The notes beneath the pieces are model-generated. The model did not search any database and was not told the origin of the DNA. It saw nothing but the letters and a program-made list of their open reading frames with translations. Position numbers and translations under genes: made by a program. Source: Parascedosporium putredinis (Eukaryota; Ascomycota; Sordariomycetes; Microascales; Microascaceae). From it: a DNA stretch of 64,000 bases. Shown one piece after another: positions 32,153 to 42,830 of this stretch. Each line of letters opens with the position of its first letter. The stretch's first letter is position 1. The DNA lies in NCBI GenBank assembly GCA_949357655.1, contig CASHTG010000006.1, positions 434,001 to 498,000 on the forward strand. The letters are read 5' to 3'.

Positions 32153-33934
32153 TCACCTCCGTGGCCGGAAGGCGGGCTGGGTGGGTTGCGCCGCAGCTTG
32201 CGCCTGGACCGTTTCCGTGACCACGACCGGACGCCCGGCGGCGGTCCAGTGGGCCGGAGGGATCACGTGGCGGTTGTGGCCTCCATTGATGGGAACCGCA
32301 ATCAAAACAGGGACTCCCGCATGGCCCTGGGCCGGGGAAACGTGGACGGGAGGTGCCTGGTGGATAGGAGGAATCTGAGCTGGGACGTGGATAGGAGCGA
32401 CGACTTGTACGGGAGGCGCAACGTGGACGGGAGGCGCAACGCGCACAGGAGGTGTGATGTGGACGGGAGGGGCGATATGGACGGGAGGAGCGATATGGAC
32501 GGGAGGGGCGATATGGACGGGAGGAGCGACGTGGACGGGAGGAGCGACATGGACAGGCGGGGCGACGTGGACGGGAGGGGCGACGTGAACGGGAGGAGCG
32601 ATGTGGACCGGAGGCGTAACGTGGCTCGGAGGGATGATTTGAGCGGGCGGCGTCTGGTGAGCCATGCCCGGGTCGGCATTCGAAACCCCGCACACGCTCG
32701 ACGTGACAGTGACGACCCTCTCAACGGGAACGGTCACCGTGACGGGAGGAGGAGTAGGTTGGCCGGGGTTGGCATCCGCGGCGTCACAGGCGCTCGAGGT
32801 GACAGTGACGACCCTCTCGACAGGGACGGTCACCGTGACGGGAGGAGGAGTGGGCTGGCCAGGATTGGCATCGGCAACCTCACATGCGCTCGAGGTGACG
32901 GTAACTGTCCTTTCAACGGGGACGGTCACGGGCCGTTCGACGGGAACGGTGATGGTCCTCTCAACAGGAACGGTGACTGTCCTCTCCACGGGCACAGTGA
33001 CAGCCCTGTCGACGGGGACGGTGACGGTCCTCTCCACAGGAACGGTGACAGCTCTCTCGACGGGAACTGTAATCGTCCTTTCAACAGGGACAGTGACGGT
33101 AACACGCCTCTCAACAGGGACAGTGACGGCCCTCTCGACGGGAACTGTAATCGTCCTTTCAACGGGGACAGTGACGGTAACACGCCTCTCGACAGGGACA
33201 GTGACGGCCCTCTCGACGGGAACGGTGACGGTAACCCGTCTCTCCACAGGGACTGTGACCGTCTGTTGGATGGTCTTGATCTCGGTAACGGGCACCTTGA
33301 CAGGTACCGTGACGGGAATGGTGACTGCCCGGTCCTGGACAACTGTCTTGGTCTGCACGACATTCTTGACATCCGTCTTGGTGATTACTTGCGTGACGGC
33401 CTGGGTAATGACCCTCGTTACCTCCTTAGTTTGGATCACGTTCTTGACCTCCGTCTTGGTGACAACCTGAGTAATGGGTTGCGTGACGACCTTGGTTTCA
33501 ACAACCTTCTTCACCTCCGTCTTTGTGACAACCTGGGTAATGGGCTGGGTGACTACCCGCGTAACCTCCTTCGTCTGCACGACGTTCTTGGTCTCTGTAG
33601 CAGTCCTCACATCGGTGACTGTCTTGGTAACTTCTTGCCTTTGCACGTCCGTCTTGGTCACGATCTTTTCGAGCACCGAGGTGACGGTAACGTGGACGGG
33701 CACCGTGACGTGGACCGTCTCCTTGACGACTTGAGGAACATGGACGGTCGTCGTTACAATCTGGGGCACATGCACCGTCTTGGTGACAATCTGAGGTACG
33801 TGGACGGTCTCGGTCACGGCGAGGATGCACTCTTTCGGGCAGTGCGCCGGGTGTTGTACAACCGGAGGAGTGGCGACAACGACGGAGGCCAAGGCGAGGC
33901 CGGTGGCTACGAGTGTTCGGGGAGAAAGCATCAT
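32153..33934 (-). CDS. Secreted VPVER / PPVH(V/I)A tandem-repeat protein, unrecognised family
   Basis: Uninterrupted 593-aa frame, no intron needed. The N-terminus MMLSPRTLVATGLALASVVV looks like a signal peptide with cleavage after VATP or nearby. Blocks in order are: (1) an 11-residue unit TVHVPQ(I/V)V(T/K), about 3.5 copies, residues about 40-75; (2) a roughly 25-residue unit with TQPITQVVTKTEVKNV, about three copies, residues about 80-210; (3) 14 copies of (T)VTVPVER with R/A/T/P following, one as VPVDR, about 225-345; (4) a 33-residue unit joining VTVTSSAC, ADANPGQPTPPP and VPVERV, two and a half copies; (5) about a dozen PPVH(V/I)A hexamers; (6) a unique tail ending PAFRPRR. There is no GPI signal and no membrane helix after the signal. 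Alternating V/T residues suggest beta strands, while the Pro-His part suggests an extended wall- or matrix-like segment (inference). Function is unknown. Confidence 0.75.
   Translation of the reverse strand: MMLSPRTLVATGLALASVVVATPPVVQHPAHCPKECILAVTETVHVPQIVTKTVHVPQIVTTTVHVPQVVKETVHVTVPVHVTVTSVLEKIVTKTDVQRQEVTKTVTDVRTATETKNVVQTKEVTRVVTQPITQVVTKTEVKKVVETKVVTQPITQVVTKTEVKNVIQTKEVTRVITQAVTQVITKTDVKNVVQTKTVVQDRAVTIPVTVPVKVPVTEIKTIQQTVTVPVERRVTVTVPVERAVTVPVERRVTVTVPVERTITVPVERAVTVPVERRVTVTVPVERTITVPVERAVTVPVERTVTVPVDRAVTVPVERTVTVPVERTITVPVERPVTVPVERTVTVTSSACEVADANPGQPTPPPVTVTVPVERVVTVTSSACDAADANPGQPTPPPVTVTVPVERVVTVTSSVCGVSNADPGMAHQTPPAQIIPPSHVTPPVHIAPPVHVAPPVHVAPPVHVAPPVHVAPPVHIAPPVHIAPPVHIAPPVHITPPVRVAPPVHVAPPVQVVAPIHVPAQIPPIHQAPPVHVSPAQGHAGVPVLIAVPINGGHNRHVIPPAHWTAAGRPVVVTETVQAQAAAQPTQPAFRPRR
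32430..33300. repeat. Nested coding minisatellites of the VPVER/PPVHVA gene
   Basis: Direct DNA repeats underlie the protein repeats. They are 18-bp units (PPVHVA) at about 32430-32640, 99-bp units at about 32690-32910, and 21-27-bp units grouped in about 69-75-bp higher-order blocks at about 32910-33260. The higher-order blocks are nearly identical, suggesting recent expansion or homogenisation. Confidence 0.75.
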
Positions 33935-36900
33935 GGCGGGCTTTCTTGTTTGCGGTTTGTTCTTCTCACTAGGCTAGGTATCGATGTCGTCCGATGATCT
34001 GTATATCGGCGGATCGGGTTCGAGGTCGCCTTTCTTTTCCTACTGAAAAGGACTGGAAGAAAGGTAGGAAACACGAGTACTTGAGAAACCGAAGTCAAGT
34101 ATAAAAAGTAAGCAGGCAAAAGAAAAAGAGTTGTAAAAATCGAGATGCCAGCTCGGCTGCCGAAAAGAAAGGAAGATGGTGAGACTGGAAAAATAAAGAG
34201 ATATTTCACAGTAGGGTTGAACCAATCTTCCCCAAAAGCCCGTCGTCAAAAAAAGAAAGAAAGGAAGAGGGCGGACGGGAAAGGAACGAACGTAACAACA
34301 GAAAGACCGGCTCGAACGAAAGGATGGAGAGAGAGGAAGGAAAAGGAGAGCGAACAAAGGAAACAACGGCGATCAGTGCAGCGCCGAGAGTCTTATAAGG
34401 CGATAGCAACATTTTCCGGGTCGCCGAGGACTCTCCCCTCCCTCCAGCGACCCATACACCATAGAATAAGCACGGTCTCGGTTTGTTCCCATTCGGACGC
34501 CGATTGCCGTGCACTCGGAGGAACCCCTTTTCCTTACCGCTACCCTGCGACCTAGCAACCAGCGAGGCTGATACAGCACCCAGCTCTCCAGGTTGGGAAC
34601 CAAGATGGGAGGGGAGAGAAACTTTGAGCTGGTCCCCTGGACCGCGTCTCAAGGGGGTCGAGCTACTTCGTCCACCGAATCCTGCTTCGTCGGCTGGCTG
34701 GACAAGACCCCAAGCCCTCCCTGAGCTTGCACCCAAGGCAAGCATGGACAGTGGAGACTGCCCAAGGTTCACGATGACGGAGGCCGTCCCATCAATCCAG
34801 GCAAGTGTCTAGACCACCCAGGGCTCACAAGAGTACAAGGGGAAAAGGTGTGAAATTGCCGTGCGCAAAAGTACACCCTGTTGCGGGTGAAACAAAGGAG
34901 CCGCAGCACCATAGCAAAGTCGAGGTTGAGAAAAGCTTGAGTCCCTGGTCCATGTTGTTGCTCCATCCGAGGAGGTGCAGGGGGCTTGTTTAAGCTTGGC
35001 ACTGACAGGGGTCTTCTTTGCGATTTGGGCGAACGAAAGACCAGAGATATGGAGTGGGGGCTTTTCTCTAACAGCCACTCCCGTGCTTTAGTGGAACACG
35101 GGGTTTTTAGTCCACTGTGCCCTGCATTCCCGGGTTGGCCTCGATTCCTTCTGTCCTGCCAATGCGTGCCACTCCACTTGCACGAGTAGCGTAGCGTAGT
35201 GCATGCCTGTTTCCTATCTTTGATGGCATTAGAGTTTGCCCATCTACTCCAGCCAAGCAAAATATTATGTCCTGGCGATTAGCTCGATATAACAAGAGCC
35301 CAGATGATGGCTCGAGAACAGTACAGTTGAGGCTTCAGGGTTAACTTGGCAGGGTGTCAGAAAACGGACGGGTTCTCGATTCCAGAGGAGAGAGAGCTCG
35401 TTCAACTGTAGGACTGTCCCATCGCATTTTTTTGCTTGGGAGGCTGACGGGAAGGAACAGTCAATGCTCGGATTCTGATACAGACCTCCTTGCGCAGGCA
35501 CTTTGGTTACCCCCACTTGGTCCAATGAAGACGCACCCTGAGTAAGAGGATCGGCTGGGACCGAGATTGGCTTAATGCGGCGAAGATCACGGCCGAGAGT
35601 CGATCGTGAGAGTCAAGGTCAATATACGCGGTCGAGGAAACCCGGAACGGGTGTGTGTTGGCACGTCTTTGTGGGAGATCTCTCGACGATCCCCAAAGAT
35701 TTCCTCGAGCTATTTCATTTTCAAAGAGAAGAAAAAAGGGGGACAGCCAGCCGCCATTGCTCTCTTCCAACTTTGTCTATCAGATCATCACGACTTCTTT
35801 TCCCATCTGTTTGCGGGCGCGCCAACCCCTTCCTCTTCTCTCTTCGAATCGAGCGCTGGCGCCTCGTTTGAGGTCAATTCAGCTTGTGGCGAAAGCCCGA
35901 CGACGAGTTTCTGATTGAGGTGAGGGATCCTCCCCTCCGAATTCGAGCGTGCAGTGGCAGTGCCTTAATGCCAAAGAAGCCAGCGACGGTGGGCGCTGCC
36001 GAGGACGGGCGCAGCGAAAATGCTCTCGATTCGGAGTCTTCGGAGATCTAGGTCTTCTGGGCTGTGTGTGACCAACTCAGCTTTACCCCAAGCCCTTGGG
36101 GCTCTGGGGGCTTCGGTCCCGTCCTGTGCGCAGCGCAGTGTGGTGCATTGCAGGTTTTCTTACATCACGGACAGGGACGGGGGCCAAGATGAGACACCAG
36201 GCCCAGGGTCCGAGCCAAGCATGGTTGGGAGCAAAATTCTTTGGGAAGGTGAGGTGCCGCATAGCAGTTGGCAGCCAAGCAGCGAAGCAGCAGGTACAAA
36301 GGTACAGACTCAATCTTCTGTGCTCCATCCAGACTTCGTATTTTCCAATACCAAGGCAAGCAAGGACACCATGGGCAGGGATGCAGGAAGCACCCCAGAG
36401 GCCGAACCAAGCGGCCAGTTGATGTTATTCATCCCCAAGCAAAAGCTGTCCGAAATAATCATAATGCTCCATACCAGAACCAAAAAGATGAACACTGATC
36501 ACTGGTACTAAACTGATCGTCAGGTCAAGGACGCAAAGCTGCAGGGCAATTTTATACAGCTTTCTTGAGGTATTACACGACCCGTCATAATTCACGATGG
36601 GATTGAAACCCCACATGTGCACAATTCTGGGAGAGCACAACGCACGTCGCCACCACAGCGATGGATCAAACCTCCTTCACTGCTGAGCAAGGCAATGTGG
36701 TCCGTTCCAAGTTGTCACCAGCCTTAAGGTTATTCGGCAAGAGGGTCCCCCGATCCCTAGTTTCCACAATTACTCCGCAAAAGAGTAAGAATTTCTCCTC
36801 GAGCAGTCTCATCCCAGTGGAGAGCCTGGCTAGTGCTCTCCGGGCCCCCTTTCAACCTGCCAGTGTCCTCACTCCTGTCAGGATTCGGATGATGGCAACA

Positions 36901-38642
36901 TCAGAACTGAGACGTCAACAAAGATCAATTGACAGGATGACTTGTTGTACAAGGGAGGGGCTAGTTCTTGAGCGTTCGACTTGACGAACGAAGCAAGAAT
37001 GGCCGATGTAGACCAATGGCAACATTGAACGCCAAAAAGCAACGGCAGAATGGCCGAGCGTTGCCAGCCAGGCCAGCACATGTCGAATCCGTCATGTTTC
37101 AAAACTTTTTCTTCACACTTTCCCGCTTCACACAATCTCTCACACTGTGGTCCCAACCCACCTCATCACCGCAAAGGCAAGTGCGCTGGCGCAAGAACAA
37201 CACCAAGAATGAAGGAGCGGCGAGCCACGGAACGCACTGTGCCAAAACCTCAAGCCACCCGCCAACTTCCAGGGGCTCTTCTCCCCTGCATGTGCAGAGG
37301 TTCCCAACACCGACACGTGCGTTCATTTCAACACCAGCTTTGCGTTTGCCCCTTGCCCTGGGATCGAGGTATGATCGGGCCTCGAAGGATTGTTATGCTC
37401 TAGAAATGAAGAACACTCGAAACCTTATCGGAAGTAGGTCGAGATCTCGTCACATCATGAACCGGATGTAGCCCCTTTTTCATCTTTTTCATCTTTTTTT
37501 ATCCACACCATCGCCCACCTTTGTCCGCGTCCTTTGGCCTACGTCCTGTTGTCGATGAGTATCGATAAGAAGGTGTTGGCTCTTTGGTTTTGTAGATAGG
37601 GGCCCCAACGAGTGGCATGCATACGCGTATGCAGCTAATGCTTGGGGCCTCGTTGAACGGCACAGAGCGACTCTAGAAACGTCAGAGCTATTAGCGAGCG
37701 CAAGAGTTCAATACATTAGCAGAGGAGCCCCACAGTACGGATGTAGTCCTGGTGGTTCTCCCTCCGAAGCTTACTTCATAAGTCATCTACTGTTGCACAA
37801 ATGAAGTGTACCTTGTGTGATATCCGGTCCCAACCAGCTCAAGGAGTGAGGCGGTTCGGGAGAATCGGTGAAAATCGCGGTGTACAACAAAGAGAATCTC
37901 GCTGAAGGGTATAGGCAGCCTAGTCTCGCAGTGGGGATAGCCTCAACTGTGTCTATACTGAGATTCGGCTCGTAGAAATCAAGCACAAGATACTCATCCA
38001 TCAGAATATCAGTGCTATGCACCTCAGTATTCATCAATGTCCAAGGTTCCATCAAGGGAAACCACCTGGGGCTGGGACGAAAAGGAGGCGAGCGTTGACG
38101 CTTGAAGAAGGCCTGCACCTATGGCGTAGGAGAGACGGGGATCATCCACAAGCACCGGATATTGGTGTATCCCAGCCTTTGTGATACCTCACGCATTGCT
38201 AACCAAAGAAAAAAGGGGGAAGAACGACAGGGGAAGAACTAGAAGTAATTCATATCACGGATAGACGCGCTCTTAAAAACAAATAAAACAAACACATTCC
38301 CGTAGTCTTACCCGACAAAACACGCGCGTCCCTCTCCCTGATATCGGGATCACGCCCATCAAACATGAAGGAAACCTGGGCTGGAGAAATGATGCAGCGC
38401 CTTAGTACATAGCTACGAGCCTGTCCCTTCCATCACCGACCTGATACGAGCATCACCGTTGTAAACGCAATACCGCCCTGCTTCTACATGCTTAAGTGAA
38501 TTAACGGGGAGAAAATGCATTGAAAGAATGGTGGAAATAAGAACATGAACACAGCCCGTAGGAGCACGGGAGTTTGAACTTGGCGATGAAGATCGGTCAC
38601 CTGATTCTCGATACACGGGACCTTCAGCACTCATCCATCCAA
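33935..38642. other. Gene-poor spacer
   Basis: No recognised gene lies in 4.7 kb. Frames such as 34206-34772 (minus, 188 codons), 36020-36511 (plus) and 37783-38118 (minus) lack motifs I can name. The first few hundred bases are probably promoter and leader of the VPVER repeat gene. The stretch 37606-37655 has an inverted repeat, listed separately. Confidence 0.45.
37606..37655. repeat. Inverted repeat with 16-bp perfect palindrome
   Basis: TGCATACGCGTATGCA at 37618-37633 is a perfect 16-bp palindrome. It is flanked by CAACGAG (37606-37612) and its complement CTCGTTG (37649-37655), with GGGGCC-like sequence on both sides. It could extrude as a cruciform or hairpin or bind a dimeric factor. 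Function is unknown. Confidence 0.7.
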
Positions 38643-39314
38643 TTATTTACCGCCGGCCGCGATACCGGAAGTATAGGCGGGCTTCTCTGCCGTTCTATCA
38701 AACCGCACGACACCCGTGTTTCCCGCCTTTCCGTTACCCTGAGAGGCGGGCGCGGCCGTCCCGTGCTCCAACGCACGAGGCTCTTCCTCGGGGCCAACGA
38801 TCCAACTATACATCTGGCGGGTGATGAGGAAGCTCGACAGAGCCCAAGCGTAGGCAATCAGCGCAAAAGACGAGGTAAGAACCAGGGTGGGGACGAGGAC
38901 GAAAAGGGCGACGCCGGCCCAGAAGAGGGTGAAGATGAGGGCGACACCAAAGGCAAAGGCGGCGACGGAAAGGACAAAGGCCCCGAAGAGCAGGATGGGA
39001 ATGAAGGAGAAGAGAATTTGGGCAAAGACGAAGGACTATGTTCCCTTTGTTAGTATCAATTTGCGCCCTTGCAAGGCCCACTTAAGATCCAGGCCCTATG
39101 GCGCGGGTCATATATAGGGGAGGTCTAAAGGCTTAGCATACCGCTAGGAGAGGTCGCTCTTCGTAGAAGCTGTAGATGGCATTGTACGCTATTTGCCGAG
39201 CGTCGGGGCTGACGATCCGGTCGAGCTGGCGGGCGAGAAAGGCGAGGAGCCCCGATGCCCGCTTCTCGGCAGAGCTCTTGAGAGAGTCGGGGAGGTACCG
39301 CTCATTTTTGCGAG
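38643..39314 (-). CDS. Promethin/LDO-like membrane protein, 5' end unresolved
   Basis: Two exons read on the minus strand, 39142-39314 or longer and 38643-39035, joined through a GTATGC...CATAG intron in phase 0. Exon 1 encodes KNERYLPDSLKSSAEKRASG and RQIAYNAIYSFYEERPLLA. Exon 2 is strongly hydrophobic: VFAQILFSFIPILLFGAFVL, AAFAFGVALIFTLFWAGVAL, and FVLVPTLVLTSSFALIAYAW. It then has a polar tail ending YTSGIAAGGK. Clustered hydrophobic hairpins behind an amphipathic leader match promethin/LDAF1 and yeast LDO proteins, which act at seipin sites on lipid droplets; identity is inferred from topology and size (at least 188 aa). The true start was not found: exon 1 seems to open at an acceptor (TTCTCAG at about 39315), and a further upstream exon or an indel is likely. 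Confidence 0.5.
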
Positions 39315-39927
39315 CTGAGAATCCTCAGTTCGTTTGTTTTGCGTACAAGGAAAAAGAAAGAGAGAAAAACCTCAAGGCGAAGATCCAAAAGCTACGGAGA
39401 TGATTTTTTTTTTTTACTTCGGGCGGAGCGGAGATGAAGTTTTCAACAAAGCCGAAGCTCAAAGAGGGTTGAAATGTCTCGTTCTTGAGGTCCGGGTCGC
39501 GCCTGCTACACTCTCACAAGTCCGTGGTTGTGGTGACTCGAAGCCCATGTGTAATTATCTAATTATCACGTGTAATCCGTGTGCAGCTGCCATGAATGCC
39601 CGTTTTCTGATTCCCTAGATTTATCACATGCGAGGGACCCTCTGCTATTTTGATGATGTAATAATTTTATAACGAAGTATCTTTTAACTCTTCACGAGGT
39701 AGACCTGCTTTAGATACCTCCTTTTTCTACTGTAGTATTAGCTAGCCTAAAACGCATCCTACTTGTACTTATATTATACTATTAACCTCTATATATCACT
39801 TAGTCTCACCTTACTAGCTAGTGGAGCCGCTCTCCAGAATAACATGTCCCTACCGATTCCGCTGACAGGAAAACAAAGGATCCCGGATCCAGATCACGAC
39901 CTTTTCTAGCCTGCCCTTCCGTTTACC
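39315..39927. other. Spacer with AT-rich, TpA-rich tract (about 39620-39830)
   Basis: The composition shifts abruptly to AT-rich sequence with many TA dinucleotides (for example ctatatatcacttagtc). The neighbouring genes are GC-rich. This is the look of a repeat-induced-point-mutation relic in ascomycetes. No open frame or terminal repeat remains. It directly precedes the SRPK-like kinase gene. Confidence 0.55.
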
Positions 39928-41406
39928 ATGACACGCTACTCCAGGACAGTCATCTCTGCCCTGAGAAATTCTCGCCTCACAACCAGCCTCCATTCTCGCC
40001 AAGGCCCCAGCTTATTGTCGCGCTTGAGCTTCCTCTCGACACGTCCATCGCCAGCAATGTCGGGAGGTCGAGATCATGACGCGAAAGAACGGCATCCAAC
40101 CTATAATTGGATCATGGATGTCGAATCGCTTGAAAATTATATTCCTGGTGGCTACCATCCTATAATGATTGGAGACGTCTTGCATGATCGCTACCGCATC
40201 GTTGATAAGATGGGCTATGGAGGCTATTCCACAGTATGGCTCTCATATGACATCCAGCAGAAGTGTTATGTCGCAGTCAAAGTCGGGACGGCAAACTCAG
40301 CTCTCCGGGAAACTAAAACTTTACGGGCTATCTCTTCGCAAGAATCTTTACCTTTCCCTATCTGCTTGGGCCGTGATTCGATCCCCTCGCTATTCGACGA
40401 GTTTGAAGTGGATGGACCGAATGGAACTCACCAATGTTATACAATGGCCCTTGCGCAATGCGACCTTAGAACCATTTCCTTTAGCCTCCTCTTCCCTATT
40501 AATGTTGCACGAGCATTATCTGGAAGGCTTGCACTAGCTGTTGCTTATACCCACTCACGGGGTTATGTCCATGGGGGTACGATACCTATCTTTCGCTAAA
40601 CCTAATTTACTTGCTTATGGAACATTTGCGTATAGATATTCATCTCAAGAACGTGCTGCTCCGTCTCTCGTCAAGTATCAATGAGCTATCTATCGATCAA
40701 TTCTATAAGAACTACGGAGAGCCGGAAACAATCCCTGTTACCCGGCGCGATGGAAGACCACTAACACCAAATGTTCCTAGGGTGGCGGTAGCGCCCCTTA
40801 GCCTAGGAGGGAAGAAAGAAATGTGCGAGTTCTCGGTGTCCGACACGCGTGTACTTCTTGGTGATTTTGGTGAGGCCTTTTCCCCAGATTCAGAGCCCCG
40901 CCTCGGAAAAGCCTGTCATACACCATATGGCTCGCGGGCCCCTGAGGCTCGATTCGAGCCTGACACCCCCTATCGTACCCATCAGACATATGGGGCTTGG
41001 CTACTACAATCTGGGAGATCATTGGCATGAAGGCCGTGTTTAGCAACGAGTATGTGACGGAGGACGAGATTACTGCACAACAAGTGGATGTGCTTGGACC
41101 TATGCCCCAAAACTGGTGGGAGCGCTGGCAGAACCGGGCTCAGTTTTTACTGACGACGGGCGTCCTTGTGGACGAAGTGAACCTTGGCCTACTCTCGAAG
41201 CATCATTTGAACAGTATATCCAAAAGTATAGGCGAGAAGAGGAGAGTCTTGGAGTATTCGACGAAGCAGAAAAGACCGCGATCCTGGACCTGATGCGGAA
41301 GATGCTAGCGTTCCGCCCAGAAGACCGCCCAATAGCTGATGAAGTTTTGAACTCGGAGTGGATGACAAAGTGGGTATTGCCCGATGTTGAGCGAAGCGTG
41401 GAGTGA
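39928..41406 (+). CDS. SRPK-like serine/threonine protein kinase, two exons
   Basis: Fungal SRPK-like kinase of the CMGC group, probably phosphorylating SR/RS-type substrates. Exons are 39928-40576 and 40636-41406. The N-terminus MTRYSRTVISALRNSRLTTS is basic and could be a targeting leader; MSGGRDHDAKER at 40057 is an alternative start. LENYIPGGYHPIMIGD and YRIVDKMGYGGYSTVWLSYD (glycine loop) are followed by VAVKV (lysine). The catalytic loop reads YVHGDIHLKNVLL, that is HGD instead of HRD, with D and N kept; it spans the intron. The activation segment starts LGDFGEAF and runs to APE in GSRAPEARF. The C-lobe includes ATTIWEIIGM and LAFRPEDRPIADEVL. Two one-base losses near 40982 and 41146 break exon 2, and correction gives 473 aa. 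The gene is AT-richer than its neighbours and follows an AT-rich tract. Confidence 0.87.
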
Positions 41407-42830
41407 AGGCAGTAGAGTGATGTCAACATGTTTAATCTAAACAGAGTCGCCGTCAGCTTTTAGACATTCAATGATACCAGATAGCTTGTGAGCGATCTAC
41501 TCCCATCGGCGGAGAATATTGGGGACCTTTTAACCCTATGGGACGACCGTCTTATCGCCGTAAAGGAGAAGGGGGTCTCTGACTACGAGCTGACAGGTCA
41601 CACGCTTTTTCGATCTATGTCACATCACCACTTTGATCTGATCGTTGGCGCTTTCCTTGCCTTGCGATGACGGCAATTTCAAGATTCAAAGTAATCGTGG
41701 CAAGGTTTTGTCGGTCATAGACCTGGTGTCGAGATGGCCGCTAAAAGACATCTCCTTAAAAACATTAAATCTCTGGGAAGCTCATGTTACCCGTATTCTA
41801 GCGAGGTTATGTACCAGTTCCAGATAGCTAGATATAATGTACTTCAGGTGATAGAATCTAGGTTGATCTGAGGTTCTGAGATTAGCACCCTCTTGCCCTT
41901 AAAAGGGACCCCAGACAGCTGCACACGGCTTGAATCTGTACATGTAGTCGAGTTGTCTCAGCCGCAGCGTGGTAGTGGGCTCGTTGACCCGCGAGGCACG
42001 GGACTACATCATGCCACCAGGAGTTGTGTTGCTCGAACCATGAGACGATGCCGAGCGCGCGGAAAGAACAACCCACGAAGGGCAATCTTAAATATAGCGG
42101 ATCGTGAATTGCTACGTTTTTTTGAAGAAAATATTCATGAATTCGTTTCACTCATCATCGATGAGCGAGATACATGGACACATTTTAGTTGTTGGCTGGA
42201 TATTCTAGTATATACAAGATGATGTGATTTAGAAAAGTGAAGAACCCGCGCCGTCCACGCCTTAGCTCCAAGACAACAAACAGCTCCTTGCACACGAAGC
42301 GATCATTGAAGCCTACAATCAAGGCATTTTAACCCTATTTCAGGCCAAGGGAGCCATAATTCTCGGCCACCTTTCCACTTCAGGAAATCCCAACCACCGA
42401 GCCGGTCGGCAACGACCCGGACGGACACTGGTCTTGGAGATTCCCCGAAAGGCTGAGACTCCTTGATGACTGTGGAGGTTATGAGCCGGGGCATGAGCCA
42501 TCTTTAGAACGCGCAAAGAATTATCTGTTCAAGAAAAGGGAATAAAGATGGAAGAATTAAGCATTGAGTAGTAGTAGTACGGCTAGCCTACTGGACTCTC
42601 CGGAAACACTCCACCTACACGGTCCACCAACACACTTTTTCCATTTCCTTCCTCCTTCCTGTACAATTCAGACTGAACTTGGATTGACAATCTATTCCTT
42701 TTTTTTTTTTTCCCTATGAATTCGAGTTCGACGTAATTTGATCTTCCGCTTGTCTGACCGGGCTCCAACCACGTCCGGGAGCGTGTCGAGATAGGTCGAG
42801 GTATCGCAGTCGGATGCAGCAAGACTAAAC
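41407..42830. other. AT-moderate spacer after the kinase gene
   Basis: Short frames (41488-41670, 41893-42222) show no recognised domain. The base composition remains AT-richer than the housekeeping part. No transposon ends were recognised. Confidence 0.45.

Noticed and set aside
32186..33997. 603-codon plus-strand frame and a 268-codon frame rich in STGTVTV, opposite the VPVER gene
   Set aside because: They are antisense shadows. A repeated codon pattern without stops on one strand keeps the other strand open as well. The minus-strand frame has a signal peptide and sensible domains, and these do not.
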